Source: Microvirga sp.
GTDB taxonomy: Bacteria; Pseudomonadota; Alphaproteobacteria; Rhizobiales; Beijerinckiaceae
Direction: 5' to 3'
DNA length: 64,000 nt
NCBI GenBank assembly: GCA_029266525.1
Contig: JAQSWQ010000001.1
Span: forward strand, 1 to 64,000
The notes under the pieces are model-generated. The model ran no database searches, was not told the DNA's origin, and saw only the letters and a program-made list of their open reading frames with translations. This document shows, one piece after another, positions 43,945-51,726 of the stretch. Within the stretch, counting starts at the first letter, position 1, and each line of letters starts with the position of its first letter. The position numbers were made by a program, and so were the translations under genes.

Positions 43945-44871
43945 ATGTCGGAGCAGCCGAAGATCGGATTCATCGGCGTCGGCATGATGGGCCACGGCAT
44001 GGCCTCGAACCTCGTCGCCAAGGGTTTCCCGACCACCATCCTCGGCCACCGCAACCGCAAGCCGGTCGACGACCTTGTCTCGAAAGGCGCGACCGAGGGC
44101 AAGAACCCGGCCGACGTCGCCGCGCGCTCCGACATCGTGCTCATCTGCGTCACCGGCTCGCCGCAGGTCGAGGAGATCGTCTACGGCCCGAACGGGCTCC
44201 TCTCAGGCGCCCGTAAAGGGCTGATCGTGGTCGACTGCTCGACGAGCGAGCCCGACTCGACGACGAAGATCTTTCCGGGCTTCGCGGCCAAGGGCACGCC
44301 CTTCGTCGACGCGCCGCTTGCGCGCACCCCCAAGGAGGCGGCCGAGGGCCGGCTCAACGTGATGGTCGGGGCGGAGCCGGACGTCTTTGCCCTCATCGAG
44401 CCGGTGCTGCGGGCCTTTGCCGAGAACATCTTCCACGTCGGCGGGCCGGGCGCCGGGCACAAGACGAAGCTCATCAACAATTTCTTCGCCATGGGCCAGG
44501 CGGCGCTGATCGGCGAGGCGCTGGTCGCGGCGCAGAGATCCGGCGTCGATGTCGACGCGCTGTTCAAGGTCGTCAGCGCGGGCGGGGCGAACTCCGGCAT
44601 CTTCCAGATGATCGTGCCCTCCGCGCTCGCCGGCACCTATGACGGGCTGAAGTTCGGGCTCGACCTCGCCCGAAAAGATCTGCGCTACTACACTCACATG
44701 ACCGAGACGCTCGGCCTACCCTCGATTCTCGGCGAGGTGGTGCACCAGACCTTCGTGCAGGCGTCCTCGATGGGGTTCGGCTCCTACATGGTCGGCGGGC
44801 TCGTCGCCGCGCAGGAGAAGATCACCGGTGCCAAGGTTGCGCGCGAGAAGGCTCGCGACGCCGCCGAGTGA
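43945..44871 (+). CDS. NAD(P)-dependent beta-hydroxyacid dehydrogenase (HIBADH family), second copy
   Basis: 308 aa from ATG 43945 (GGGAG eight bases before; a GTG at 43936 would add three residues). Rossmann motif 'KIGFIGVGMMGHGMASNL' and catalytic lysine in 'GAGHKTKLINNFF'. The usual substrate motif DAPVSGG is replaced by 'DAPLARTPKEAAEG', placing it in a different subgroup from the copy at 28853-29767. Preceded by the promoter/operator and followed 121 bp later by the binding protein of Liv cluster 2, so its substrate may be what that system imports. Confidence 0.92.
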   Translation: MSEQPKIGFIGVGMMGHGMASNLVAKGFPTTILGHRNRKPVDDLVSKGATEGKNPADVAARSDIVLICVTGSPQVEEIVYGPNGLLSGARKGLIVVDCSTSEPDSTTKIFPGFAAKGTPFVDAPLARTPKEAAEGRLNVMVGAEPDVFALIEPVLRAFAENIFHVGGPGAGHKTKLINNFFAMGQAALIGEALVAAQRSGVDVDALFKVVSAGGANSGIFQMIVPSALAGTYDGLKFGLDLARKDLRYYTHMTETLGLPSILGEVVHQTFVQASSMGFGSYMVGGLVAAQEKITGAKVAREKARDAAE

Positions 44872-44992
44872 CAGGTTTCCGGTCGGCGCCGGAAGCGCCG
44901 TCCGCCATCAACGGCCGCAAAGAGCCGCCCGCCAAGAGGAACCGCCGGCGCCGCACCACGATGCGGCCGGCGCAATACGTCAGGAGGACACC

Positions 44993-46282
44993 ATGTCGGC
45001 AACTCGATTCACCAGGCGTCGGTTATTGCAAGGCAGCGCGATGGCGGCGGCTCTCACCGGCCCCGGCACCTTCTTCGGCCCGTTCCAGCACAACCGCGCC
45101 TATGCGCAGGCAAAGCCGATCAGGCTCGGGCTGACCTGCGACGCGAGCGGCCAATACGGCGCCTCCGGCCAGGATGACCTGCGCGGCATCCGCATCGCCA
45201 TCGAGGAGGCGAACGCCAAAGGCGGCGTGCTCGGGCGCAAGGTCGAGTGGATCACGGCCGATACCGAGACGAACCCCGCCGCCGGCAGCCGCGTGGCCGA
45301 GCGCTTCATCACCCGCGAGGACTGCCCGATCCTGATCGGGGCGCTGCATTCCGGGGTCGCCAACGCGATCACGCAGGTCGCGAGCAAGTACGGCACCATC
45401 TACCTCAACACGAACTCCTCGGCCCCGAGCGAGGCGGGCGAGAACTGCTCGCGGGTCAAGTTTGTATGGGATGGCAACGGCACCAACTTCTCGAAGGCTT
45501 CGGTCAAGAACGCCGTCGACTCGATCGGCAAGAACTGGCTGCTTCTGACCAACGACTACGTTTGGGGCCATACCACCTCGGCAGCGACCAAGACCCAGGT
45601 CGAGGCGGCGGGCGGCAAGATCATGGACAATTTGCTCGTCCCGCAGAACACGCGCGACTTCACCTCCTACCTCCTCAAGATCCAGCAGATGAAGCCTGAC
45701 GTGGTCGCGGCGGCGGTCGGCGGCGACGATATCAAGGCGCTGCGCCAGCAGGTCGCCCAGCTCAAGCTCGACGGCAAGCCCGCCTGGATCAACAACCAGC
45801 AGGACTGGCCCGACATCTTCGGCCAGCCCGAGTCGCTGTTCGGCGTGTTCGGCACGACCTGGTATCACAAGCTCCAACTCCCCGGCGTCGCCGAGTTCGT
45901 GGAGAAGTGGAAGAAGATGGCGGGCGACGGCGCGATCCCAGTGCCGGGCAACGTCTCCTACAACGGCTACATGGCGACGCGGGAATTGCTGCGGGCGATC
46001 GAGCGGGCGGGCGCCGTCAACAACATCAAGATCATCAAGGCGCTCGAGGGCCACAAGATGCCGGCGGCCGAGCGCATGCAGCACTTCGATGCCTGGATCG
46101 ATCCCAACACCCATCAGGTCCAGCAGACGATCTATCTCGCCCGCCGTAACGCCAAGCCTTCGGACGACACCGACCACTACGAGCTGATCTCCTGGACGGA
46201 GCCGCAGGCCGCCCTCGACGACGCGGCGCCGGGCAAGTGCAAGCTCACGCCCTACGAGCAGGTGCCGACGGTGGATGCGTGA
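44993..46282 (+). CDS. Branched-chain-type ABC transporter substrate-binding protein, cluster 2, Tat-exported
   Basis: 429-aa type-I periplasmic binding protein. Twin-arginine signal 'RRRLLQGSAMAAALTG' at residues 8-23, then 'PIRLGLTCDASGQYGASGQD', the start of the ligand fold, and 'KIMDNLLVPQNTRDFTSYL' later. AGGAGG sits six bases before the ATG. The sequence is of the urea/amide-type HAAT subgroup (ABC transporter 'amidase'-like binding proteins) more than the leucine one. First gene of cluster 2. Confidence 0.92.
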   Translation: MSATRFTRRRLLQGSAMAAALTGPGTFFGPFQHNRAYAQAKPIRLGLTCDASGQYGASGQDDLRGIRIAIEEANAKGGVLGRKVEWITADTETNPAAGSRVAERFITREDCPILIGALHSGVANAITQVASKYGTIYLNTNSSAPSEAGENCSRVKFVWDGNGTNFSKASVKNAVDSIGKNWLLLTNDYVWGHTTSAATKTQVEAAGGKIMDNLLVPQNTRDFTSYLLKIQQMKPDVVAAAVGGDDIKALRQQVAQLKLDGKPAWINNQQDWPDIFGQPESLFGVFGTTWYHKLQLPGVAEFVEKWKKMAGDGAIPVPGNVSYNGYMATRELLRAIERAGAVNNIKIIKALEGHKMPAAERMQHFDAWIDPNTHQVQQTIYLARRNAKPSDDTDHYELISWTEPQAALDDAAPGKCKLTPYEQVPTVDA

Positions 46283-46284
46283 TC

Positions 46285-46379
46285 GTCATCCCGGACGCGC
46301 CGAGGGCGCGATCCGGGACCTCGGGCCGCAGAAGGCGCTGAAAGATCCCGGATAGCCGCTGCGCGGCTTCCGGGATGAC
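46285..46379. repeat. REP-like palindrome between binding-protein and permease genes, cluster 2
   Basis: Starts GTCATCCCGG and ends CCGGGATGAC, with inner arms GATCCGGGACC and GATCCCGGATAGCCG. Same family as 4672-4770 and 53010-53096. Confidence 0.8.
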
Positions 46380-46393
46380 GTTGGACGGGACGC

Positions 46394-47314
46394 GTGTTCG
46401 ACCTCCTCCCCCATCTCATCAACGGGCTGTCGCTCGGCCTCCTCTTCGCGCTGATCGCGCTCGGCTTCATGCTGATCGTTGGCGTGATGGAGCAGATCAA
46501 TCTCGCCCATGGCTCCCTCTTCGCGCTCGGCGCCTATGTGGCGCTCGTGCTGCTTGGCCCGAAGCCGCCGCTGCCGCCCAGCCTGCTCGAGTGGTGGCTC
46601 GCGCAGCCGATGGGCCTGCGCTACGCGCTCACCTTCCTGATCGCGCCGCTCGTCGTCGGGATCGTCGGCATTCCGATCGAGCTCGCGATGCGCCGCACCT
46701 ACGGCAAGGACCCGCTCTACGGCCTCCTCCTCACCTTCGGCGCCGCCATGGTGATCGAGGAGGCGATCCGGCTGATCTGGGGCACCCGCGACTACGTGCT
46801 GCCGATCCCGCCCGGCATGTCCGGCGGATTCATCGCGCTCGACCTGATCTGGTCGTCTTATCGCTTCTACGCCGCCGGCATAGCGGCGCTGGTCATCTTT
46901 CTCACCTGGTTGTTCATCGAGAAGACCCCCTACGGCTCGATGATCAAGGCTGGCGCGCATGACAATGAGATCGTGCGCGCGCTCGGCATCGACCTCGCCA
47001 AGCTGCGCATGGCGGTGTTCGTGCTCGGCACCATGCTCGCCGCCGCGGCCGGCATCATCCTCGCGCCGATTTGGGGCATCCGCCCCCACATGGGCGTTGA
47101 CGCGGTAGTGCCGGCCTTCCTCATCATCGTCCTCGGCGGCGTCGGCTCGTTCTGGGGCGCTGTCACAGCCGGCCTGATGGTCGGCATGGTGGTCGGCCTC
47201 TCCGGCGCCTACGCCTCGGAATGGTCGATGCTCTCGATGTATCTCCTCCTCGTCGCCTTGGTGACCTTCCGGGCCCGCGGGCTGTTCGGCAAGAAGAGCA
47301 TTCTGGAGGCCTGA
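46394..47314 (+). CDS. Branched-chain-type ABC transporter permease (LivH-like), cluster 2
   Basis: 306 aa, GTG start just after the repeat. 'LINGLSLGLLFALIALGFM' and 'IVGVMEQINLAHGSLFALG' at the N-terminus, 'MIKAGAHDNEIVRALGID' in the loop, 'LIIVLGGVGSFWGAVTAGL' near the end. The last 14 residues (RARGLFGKKSILEA) are the source of a tandem partial duplication that follows. Confidence 0.93.
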   Translation: MFDLLPHLINGLSLGLLFALIALGFMLIVGVMEQINLAHGSLFALGAYVALVLLGPKPPLPPSLLEWWLAQPMGLRYALTFLIAPLVVGIVGIPIELAMRRTYGKDPLYGLLLTFGAAMVIEEAIRLIWGTRDYVLPIPPGMSGGFIALDLIWSSYRFYAAGIAALVIFLTWLFIEKTPYGSMIKAGAHDNEIVRALGIDLAKLRMAVFVLGTMLAAAAGIILAPIWGIRPHMGVDAVVPAFLIIVLGGVGSFWGAVTAGLMVGMVVGLSGAYASEWSMLSMYLLLVALVTFRARGLFGKKSILEA

Positions 47315-47512
47315 CGATGCAAGCCTCCGGACAACGCCGCGCAAGAGATCGCCAGCCCGCAAGCCGTTCAGCAACAAGGGATTTCAGAAGAACGTCGCGA
47401 CGCAACGCTCTGGACAACGCCACAAGCGCCGTTCTGGCGGTGCGGGCGCGCAAGTCGTTCGGGAACAAGAAGAAATTCGGAACGTAACGATGCAGCTGTT
47501 CTGGACAATGCC
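47271..47512 (+). repeat. Three imperfect tandem copies of the livH 3' end
   Basis: Unit 1 covers the last codons of livH and its stop (TTCGGCAAGAAG at 47285, GGACAACGCC at 47329-47338). Unit 2 has TTCAGCAACAAG at 47367 and GGACAACGCC at 47412-47421. Unit 3 has TTCGGGAACAAG at 47458 and GGACAATGCC at 47503-47512. Spacing is 82-91 bases. If translated, units encode R-A/P-R-x-x-F-x-x-K-like basic peptides. With the repeat after it, this is all I see in the 323-bp gap 47315-47637. Confidence 0.65.
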
Positions 47513-47524
47513 AAGACGAAGCAT

Positions 47525-47625
47525 GTCATTCCGGGGCTCGCGAAGCGAGAACCCGGAACCCATGACCGGGCGCCGTGCCTGGGGGTGGGTTCCGGGCTCG
47601 GCCCCGCGGGCCGCCCCGGAATGAC
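47525..47625. repeat. REP-like palindrome (GTCATTCCGGGG type)
   Basis: GTCATTCCGGGG (47525) and CCCCGGAATGAC (47625) are perfectly inverted. The inner GAACCCGGAACCCA pairs with TGGGTTCCGGGCTC. Close relative of the element at 54935-55070. It ends 12 bases before the livM-like ATG. Confidence 0.85.
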
Positions 47626-47637
47626 GCGAACAGACGC

Positions 47638-48657
47638 ATGAAAACCCCTCCCCACGCCGAGAAACTCATTACCCCGGCCATGCTGGTCCTGGGCCTGGTG
47701 CTTGCGACGGTGCCGCTGTGGATCTCCCGCGTGGGGCTCTACCCCTATCTCGGCGTCGAGATCCTGATCTGGTCGATCTACGCGCTCGCCTTCAACCTGC
47801 TCTTGGGCACCGCTGGGCTGCCCTCCTTCGGGCATGGCGCCTATTTCGGCATCGGCGCCTACGCCTTCGGGCTCACCCAATTCAACGTCGCGCCGAGCCT
47901 CTGGCTCTGCCTTGCCGCGGCGCTTCTCGCCGGAGGGATCGCCGGGGCGCTCGTCGCGCTCTTCATCTCGCACCGGCGAGGCATCTATTACGCCTTCATG
48001 ACCATCGCTTTCGGCCAGATCTTCTGGTTCGTGGCGATCAAGTCGCACGGCATCACCGGCGGCGAGGACGGGCTCCTCAAGATCCGACGCCTGCCGGTCG
48101 ATCTCGGCCTCGTCTCGATCGACCTTTCGAGCAACACCGCGCTCTACTACTTCGTGCTCCTCGCCTTCATGCTCGCGGCGGTGGGCCTGTGGCGGCTGAC
48201 CCACTCGCCGTTCGGGCGCGTGCTCTCCGCGATCCGCCAGAGCGAGACCCGCGCCGCCCATCTCGGCTACCCCGTGCGGCTCTACAAATTCGCGGTGTTC
48301 ACGATCTCGGCCGCGCTCTCGGGCTTCGCCGGCGGGCTCTTCGCCATGGCCCAGAACTCGGCCTTTCCGGACGTGATGAGCCTGCATTACTCGGGCTACA
48401 TCGTCATGATGGTGCTGGTCGGCGGCGGCATGGTGAGCTTCTGGGGCCCGGTCGTCGGGGTCGTGGTCTTCCTCGTCGCCCGCGACGTGATCGGCGCCTA
48501 CACCACGTCCTGGATGCTGTGGTTCGGGCTCCTGTTCATCGCGGTCGTGCTGTTCAAGCCCGAGGGGATCGCGGGCGCGGTGCAGGGCTGGTGGCGGCAG
48601 CTCGACCCGCGCCGCTTGCGCGAGGGGGCCCGCCTCTCGCAGGTGCTGAGGGGCTAA
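47638..48657 (+). CDS. Branched-chain-type ABC transporter permease (LivM-like), cluster 2
   Basis: 339 aa. 'LYPYLGVEILIWSIYALAFN', 'GTAGLPSFGHGAYFGIGAYA' and 'FISHRRGIYYAFMTIAFGQ' are LivM landmarks. Start ATG 47638 lies just after the palindrome; the open frame from 47575 would read through that repeat. Channel partner of the cluster-2 LivH. Confidence 0.93.
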   Translation: MKTPPHAEKLITPAMLVLGLVLATVPLWISRVGLYPYLGVEILIWSIYALAFNLLLGTAGLPSFGHGAYFGIGAYAFGLTQFNVAPSLWLCLAAALLAGGIAGALVALFISHRRGIYYAFMTIAFGQIFWFVAIKSHGITGGEDGLLKIRRLPVDLGLVSIDLSSNTALYYFVLLAFMLAAVGLWRLTHSPFGRVLSAIRQSETRAAHLGYPVRLYKFAVFTISAALSGFAGGLFAMAQNSAFPDVMSLHYSGYIVMMVLVGGGMVSFWGPVVGVVVFLVARDVIGAYTTSWMLWFGLLFIAVVLFKPEGIAGAVQGWWRQLDPRRLREGARLSQVLRG

Positions 48658-48660
48658 ACC

Positions 48661-49404
48661 ATGGCGGTGCTCGAGGCCTGCGACATCCATGTCCGCTTCG
48701 GCGACCGCGTGGTGCTCGAGGAGATCAGCTTTGCGGTCGAGCCCGGCGAGATGCACGGCATCATGGGGCCGAACGGCGCCGGCAAGACCACCTTCTTCAA
48801 CGTCTTGACCGGCCGCGTGAAGCCGAGCCGCGGCGAGGTGCGGATCGAGGGCGAGGACGTGACCGGGCTGCCGTCGCACCGGATCGCGGCGCGCGGCATC
48901 GCCCGCTCCTTCCAGATCATGACGCTGTTCGACGAGTTCACCGCCCTTGAGAACGTCGAGGTAGCCCTGCCGGAGTTCCGCGCCCGCGGTTTCGACGGAC
49001 GCCGCGCCGCGGTCGGGGATCGCGGATTCGAAAGTGCCGCACGGGCGGTGCTGGCCGAAGTCGGCCTCGCCGAGAAGGCGGGGATCGTGGCGAAGGACCT
49101 GCCCTACGGCGACCGCCGCGCCCTTGAGATCGCGGTCGCGCTCGCGCAGCGCCCGCGCGTGCTCTGCCTCGACGAGCCGACCTCCGGCCTTGGCTCCGAC
49201 GGCAGGGCGCGCCTCGCGATCCTGATCGCGCGGCTCAAGGGGCGGCTCTCGATCGTCACTATCGAGCACGACATGGAGTTCCTGTTCGGCCTCGCCGACC
49301 GGATCTCGGTGGTGCATTGGGGACAGGTCATCGCCCGCGGCACGCCGGCAGAGCTCAGGCAGAACGCCTGGGTCCAGCGCTCGAATCTCGGGCGGCTGCA
49401 ATGA
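48661..49404 (+). CDS. Branched-chain-type ABC transporter ATPase (LivG-like), cluster 2
   Basis: 247 aa. Walker A 'GPNGAGKTT' near residues 37-45, LivG-type signature 'LPYGDRRALEIAVALAQ', Walker B 'VLCLDEPTSGLG', H-loop 'VTIEHDMEFLF'. All elements are present. Its stop overlaps the LivF-like start by four bases. Confidence 0.94.
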   Translation: MAVLEACDIHVRFGDRVVLEEISFAVEPGEMHGIMGPNGAGKTTFFNVLTGRVKPSRGEVRIEGEDVTGLPSHRIAARGIARSFQIMTLFDEFTALENVEVALPEFRARGFDGRRAAVGDRGFESAARAVLAEVGLAEKAGIVAKDLPYGDRRALEIAVALAQRPRVLCLDEPTSGLGSDGRARLAILIARLKGRLSIVTIEHDMEFLFGLADRISVVHWGQVIARGTPAELRQNAWVQRSNLGRLQ

Positions 49405-50153
49405 GCGCCGCCGCCGTCCTTGCCCGCCCCGAGACCCTGCCGCAGACCGCCGCGCCGCTGCTCTCGGTCGAGGGCATCCACACCTATTACGGCGAAACGC
49501 AGGTGCTCTTCGAGGTCTCGCTCGCGGTCGGCGCTGCCGAGGTCTTCGCGCTGCTCGGGCCGAACGGGGCCGGCAAGACGACCACCTTGCGGTCGATCCT
49601 CGGCCTGACGCGCCCGAAGCGCGGGCGCATCCGCTTTGCCGGCGCAGACGTGACCCACTGGCCGACGCACCGGATCGCCCGTGCCGGCATCGGCTGGGTG
49701 CCGGACGACCGCCGCCTCTGCCCGACGCTGACGGTCGCGAAGAATCTCTCCATCGCCGAGAAGCGCACGCGCTTCCGGTCCTGGAGCCTCAAGGATGCCT
49801 TCGGCATCTTCTCGCCGATCGAGCTTCTCATGCATCGGGAAGCCGAGAATCTTTCCGGGGGCGAGATGCAGATGGTTGCGATCTCGCGAGCCCTCCTCGG
49901 CTCGCCCGGATTGGTGCTGTTCGATGAGCCGAGTCAGGGGCTCGCGCCGAAGATCGTGTCGGACGTGCTCGCGACGATCCGGCGCCTCCGCGACGAAGGC
50001 GTCGCCGCGATCGTGGTCGAGCAGAACGCCGAGATCGCGCTCTCGGTCGCGACCAAAGCCGCCGTCCTCGACCGCGGCCGCATCGCATGGGCCGGCGAGG
50101 CCGCCGAGTTGCGCGACGATCGCGCGCTCCGCCGCAAGCTTTTGGGGGCGTGA
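49401..50153 (+). CDS. Branched-chain-type ABC transporter ATPase (LivF-like), cluster 2
   Basis: 250 aa from the ATG at 49401, which overlaps the previous stop; the open frame from 49317 is a shadow. Walker A 'GPNGAGKTTT' near residues 53-62, signature 'LSGGEMQMVAISRALL', Walker B 'GLVLFDEPSQGLAPK', 'IVVEQNAEIAL' near the end. An N-terminal 20-residue alanine/proline extension precedes the domain. Confidence 0.94.
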   Translation: MSAAAVLARPETLPQTAAPLLSVEGIHTYYGETQVLFEVSLAVGAAEVFALLGPNGAGKTTTLRSILGLTRPKRGRIRFAGADVTHWPTHRIARAGIGWVPDDRRLCPTLTVAKNLSIAEKRTRFRSWSLKDAFGIFSPIELLMHREAENLSGGEMQMVAISRALLGSPGLVLFDEPSQGLAPKIVSDVLATIRRLRDEGVAAIVVEQNAEIALSVATKAAVLDRGRIAWAGEAAELRDDRALRRKLLGA

Positions 50154-50154
50154 G

Positions 50155-50790
50155 ATGACCCCGCCCCTCCTCGTCCTCGAACGCCTGAAGAAGGTCTATA
50201 CCCGCGGCGCGCTGGTGAAGCGGCCGACCTTCACGCTTGAAGCGGACCTCGAGTTCCCGGAGAGCCGGATCGTCGGCGTGCTCGGCCCCAACGGGGCCGG
50301 CAAGACGACGCTGTTCGAGATGATCACCGGCTCGAACGCTCCGACCGAAGGGCGCGTGCTCGTCGCCGGCGCCGACATCCACCGCGTCAAGTACAAGGAG
50401 CGCGACCGGCTCGCGATCCACTACCATCAGTCCTATCAGGTGCGCTCGTTTTCGAAGCGCGTTCCCTCGGCGCTGCTTGCGCGCTCACCCACCCCGAAGC
50501 CGATCCTCCACCTCTTCGACGAGCCGCAGTTCAACACGCAGGACGGCTATATCGGCTTCATGCTGGACTTCTTCCGGAAGCTCCGGGCGGAGGGCAAGCT
50601 AGTCTTCGTGTGCCTGCATCCGACGGCGCGCTACCACCTCGAGATCCTGAAGGAGATCGGCGAATCCTTCCTCCTGGTCCATGGCGGCAAGGCGGTGCCG
50701 AAAGCGAGCTTCTCCGAGCTCGTCGTGGACGAGCGCGCGCGCGGCTATCTCGGTCCCGATATGACCGCGACCGCCGAGGCGCTCGCGTGA
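50155..50790 (+). CDS. ABC-ATPase-like protein lacking the signature motif
   Basis: 211 aa, one base after the LivF-like stop. Walker A is intact at residues 44-51 (GPNGAGKT). A Walker B-like 'ILHLFDEPQFNTQDG' at 117-131 and an H-loop-like 'FVCLHPTARYH' at 151-161 follow. However, only about 65 residues separate the two Walker motifs, and no LSGGQ-type signature or Q-loop helical subdomain is present (typical ABC domains need 90 or more). It could be a degenerate third ATPase or a regulatory nucleotide-binding protein. An alternative is a gene with an internal deletion between residues about 91 and 116. The frame is intact and coupled by a GTGA overlap to the SDR gene. Confidence 0.8.
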   Translation: MTPPLLVLERLKKVYTRGALVKRPTFTLEADLEFPESRIVGVLGPNGAGKTTLFEMITGSNAPTEGRVLVAGADIHRVKYKERDRLAIHYHQSYQVRSFSKRVPSALLARSPTPKPILHLFDEPQFNTQDGYIGFMLDFFRKLRAEGKLVFVCLHPTARYHLEILKEIGESFLLVHGGKAVPKASFSELVVDERARGYLGPDMTATAEALA

Positions 50791-51611
50791 ACGACGCCGC
50801 CCCGATCACGCCGCGGGTCGATTTCGCGCGCGAGCTCGCCGGGCTGTTCGACCTGTCGGGCAAGACCGCCTTCGTGCCGGGCGGCACCGGCGGCCTCGGG
50901 GAGGCGATCGCCTGGGGGCTCGCCCTGTCCGGCGCCTCGGTCGTGATCGCAGCGCGCGATCGCGGAAAGGCCGAGAGGCTCGCCGGAGCGATCGAGAAGG
51001 GCGCGAAGACGCAGGTCGGCGGCGTGCCGCTCGAGGTCACGAGCCTCGCCTCGATCGAGGAGGCGACGGCGCAAGCGCATGACCGGCTCGGCCGCATCGA
51101 CATCCTGGTCAACTCGGTCGGCATCCAGATCGAGCAGCCGCTCTTGGAGGTGACGGAGGAGGCTTACGACAAGGTCTACGCCACCAACCTCAAATCCGCG
51201 ATGTTCCTCGCGCAGGCCGTCGCCAAGCGGCAGGTCGCGGCGGCGCAGGGCGGTCGTCAGATTCACCTGCTCTCGGTGCGCTCGCAGCTGGCTTTGCGCG
51301 GCAAGGGCTATTCCGCCTATTGCTCGACCAAGGGCGGTCTCGTGATGCTGGTGCGGCAGCACGCGATGGAGCTCGCGCCGCACGGCATCACGGTCAACGG
51401 CGTCGCTCCGACCTTCGTCAATACCGAGATGATCCAGCACGTCTATGCGCGCCCGGAGTTCCGCGAGGCGATACTGGCGCGCATTCCGCTCGGGCGCATC
51501 GCCGATCCGAAGGACGTGGTCGGTGCCGTGCTCTTCCTCGCCTCGCCGGCCGCCGGCTTTGTGACCGGCCAGGTGCTCTATGTCGACGGCGGTATCACGG
51601 CGAGCCAATAG
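50787..51611 (+). CDS. Short-chain dehydrogenase/reductase (SDR)
   Basis: 274-aa classical SDR; GTG start overlapping the previous stop by four bases. Cofactor motif 'VPGGTGGLGEAIAWGLAL' near residues 32-49 (T-G-x3-G-x-G modified to G-G-T-G-G-L-G), 'VNSVGIQ' replacing NNAG, catalytic S in 'HLLSVRSQ' and Y-x3-K in 'YSAYCSTKGG'. Final gene of Liv cluster 2; probably oxidises or reduces the imported compound. Substrate unknown. Confidence 0.92.
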   Translation: MNDAAPITPRVDFARELAGLFDLSGKTAFVPGGTGGLGEAIAWGLALSGASVVIAARDRGKAERLAGAIEKGAKTQVGGVPLEVTSLASIEEATAQAHDRLGRIDILVNSVGIQIEQPLLEVTEEAYDKVYATNLKSAMFLAQAVAKRQVAAAQGGRQIHLLSVRSQLALRGKGYSAYCSTKGGLVMLVRQHAMELAPHGITVNGVAPTFVNTEMIQHVYARPEFREAILARIPLGRIADPKDVVGAVLFLASPAAGFVTGQVLYVDGGITASQ

Positions 51612-51634
51612 AGCAGGCGCAACCTTCGGGGGCT

Positions 51635-51662
51635 TTGACGCCGACGCTCCGCGCGTTACGCT
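51635..51662 (+). promoter_or_regulatory. Candidate promoter for the carbohydrate cluster
   Basis: TTGACG (51635-51640), 16-bp spacer, TACGCT (51657-51662), 65 bases before the binding-protein ATG. -35 is good, -10 weak. Confidence 0.35.
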
Positions 51663-51726
51663 CTTGTGAAAGCGCGCCCGAGACGGCGGCAAGCCGCGCG
51701 CTCGAAGCAATGGGAGGACCAAGAAA

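Noticed and set aside
46285-47625. Possible CRISPR-like array because several repeats occur in a short span
   Set aside because: The elements are self-palindromic REP-type repeats and degenerate 82-91-base tandem copies, with no uniform repeat/spacer pattern and no cas genes.
47368-49401. Minus-strand open frame of 677 codons over livM and livG of cluster 2
   Set aside because: Asp/Arg/Glu/His-rich antisense shadow; both plus-strand genes have intact family motifs.
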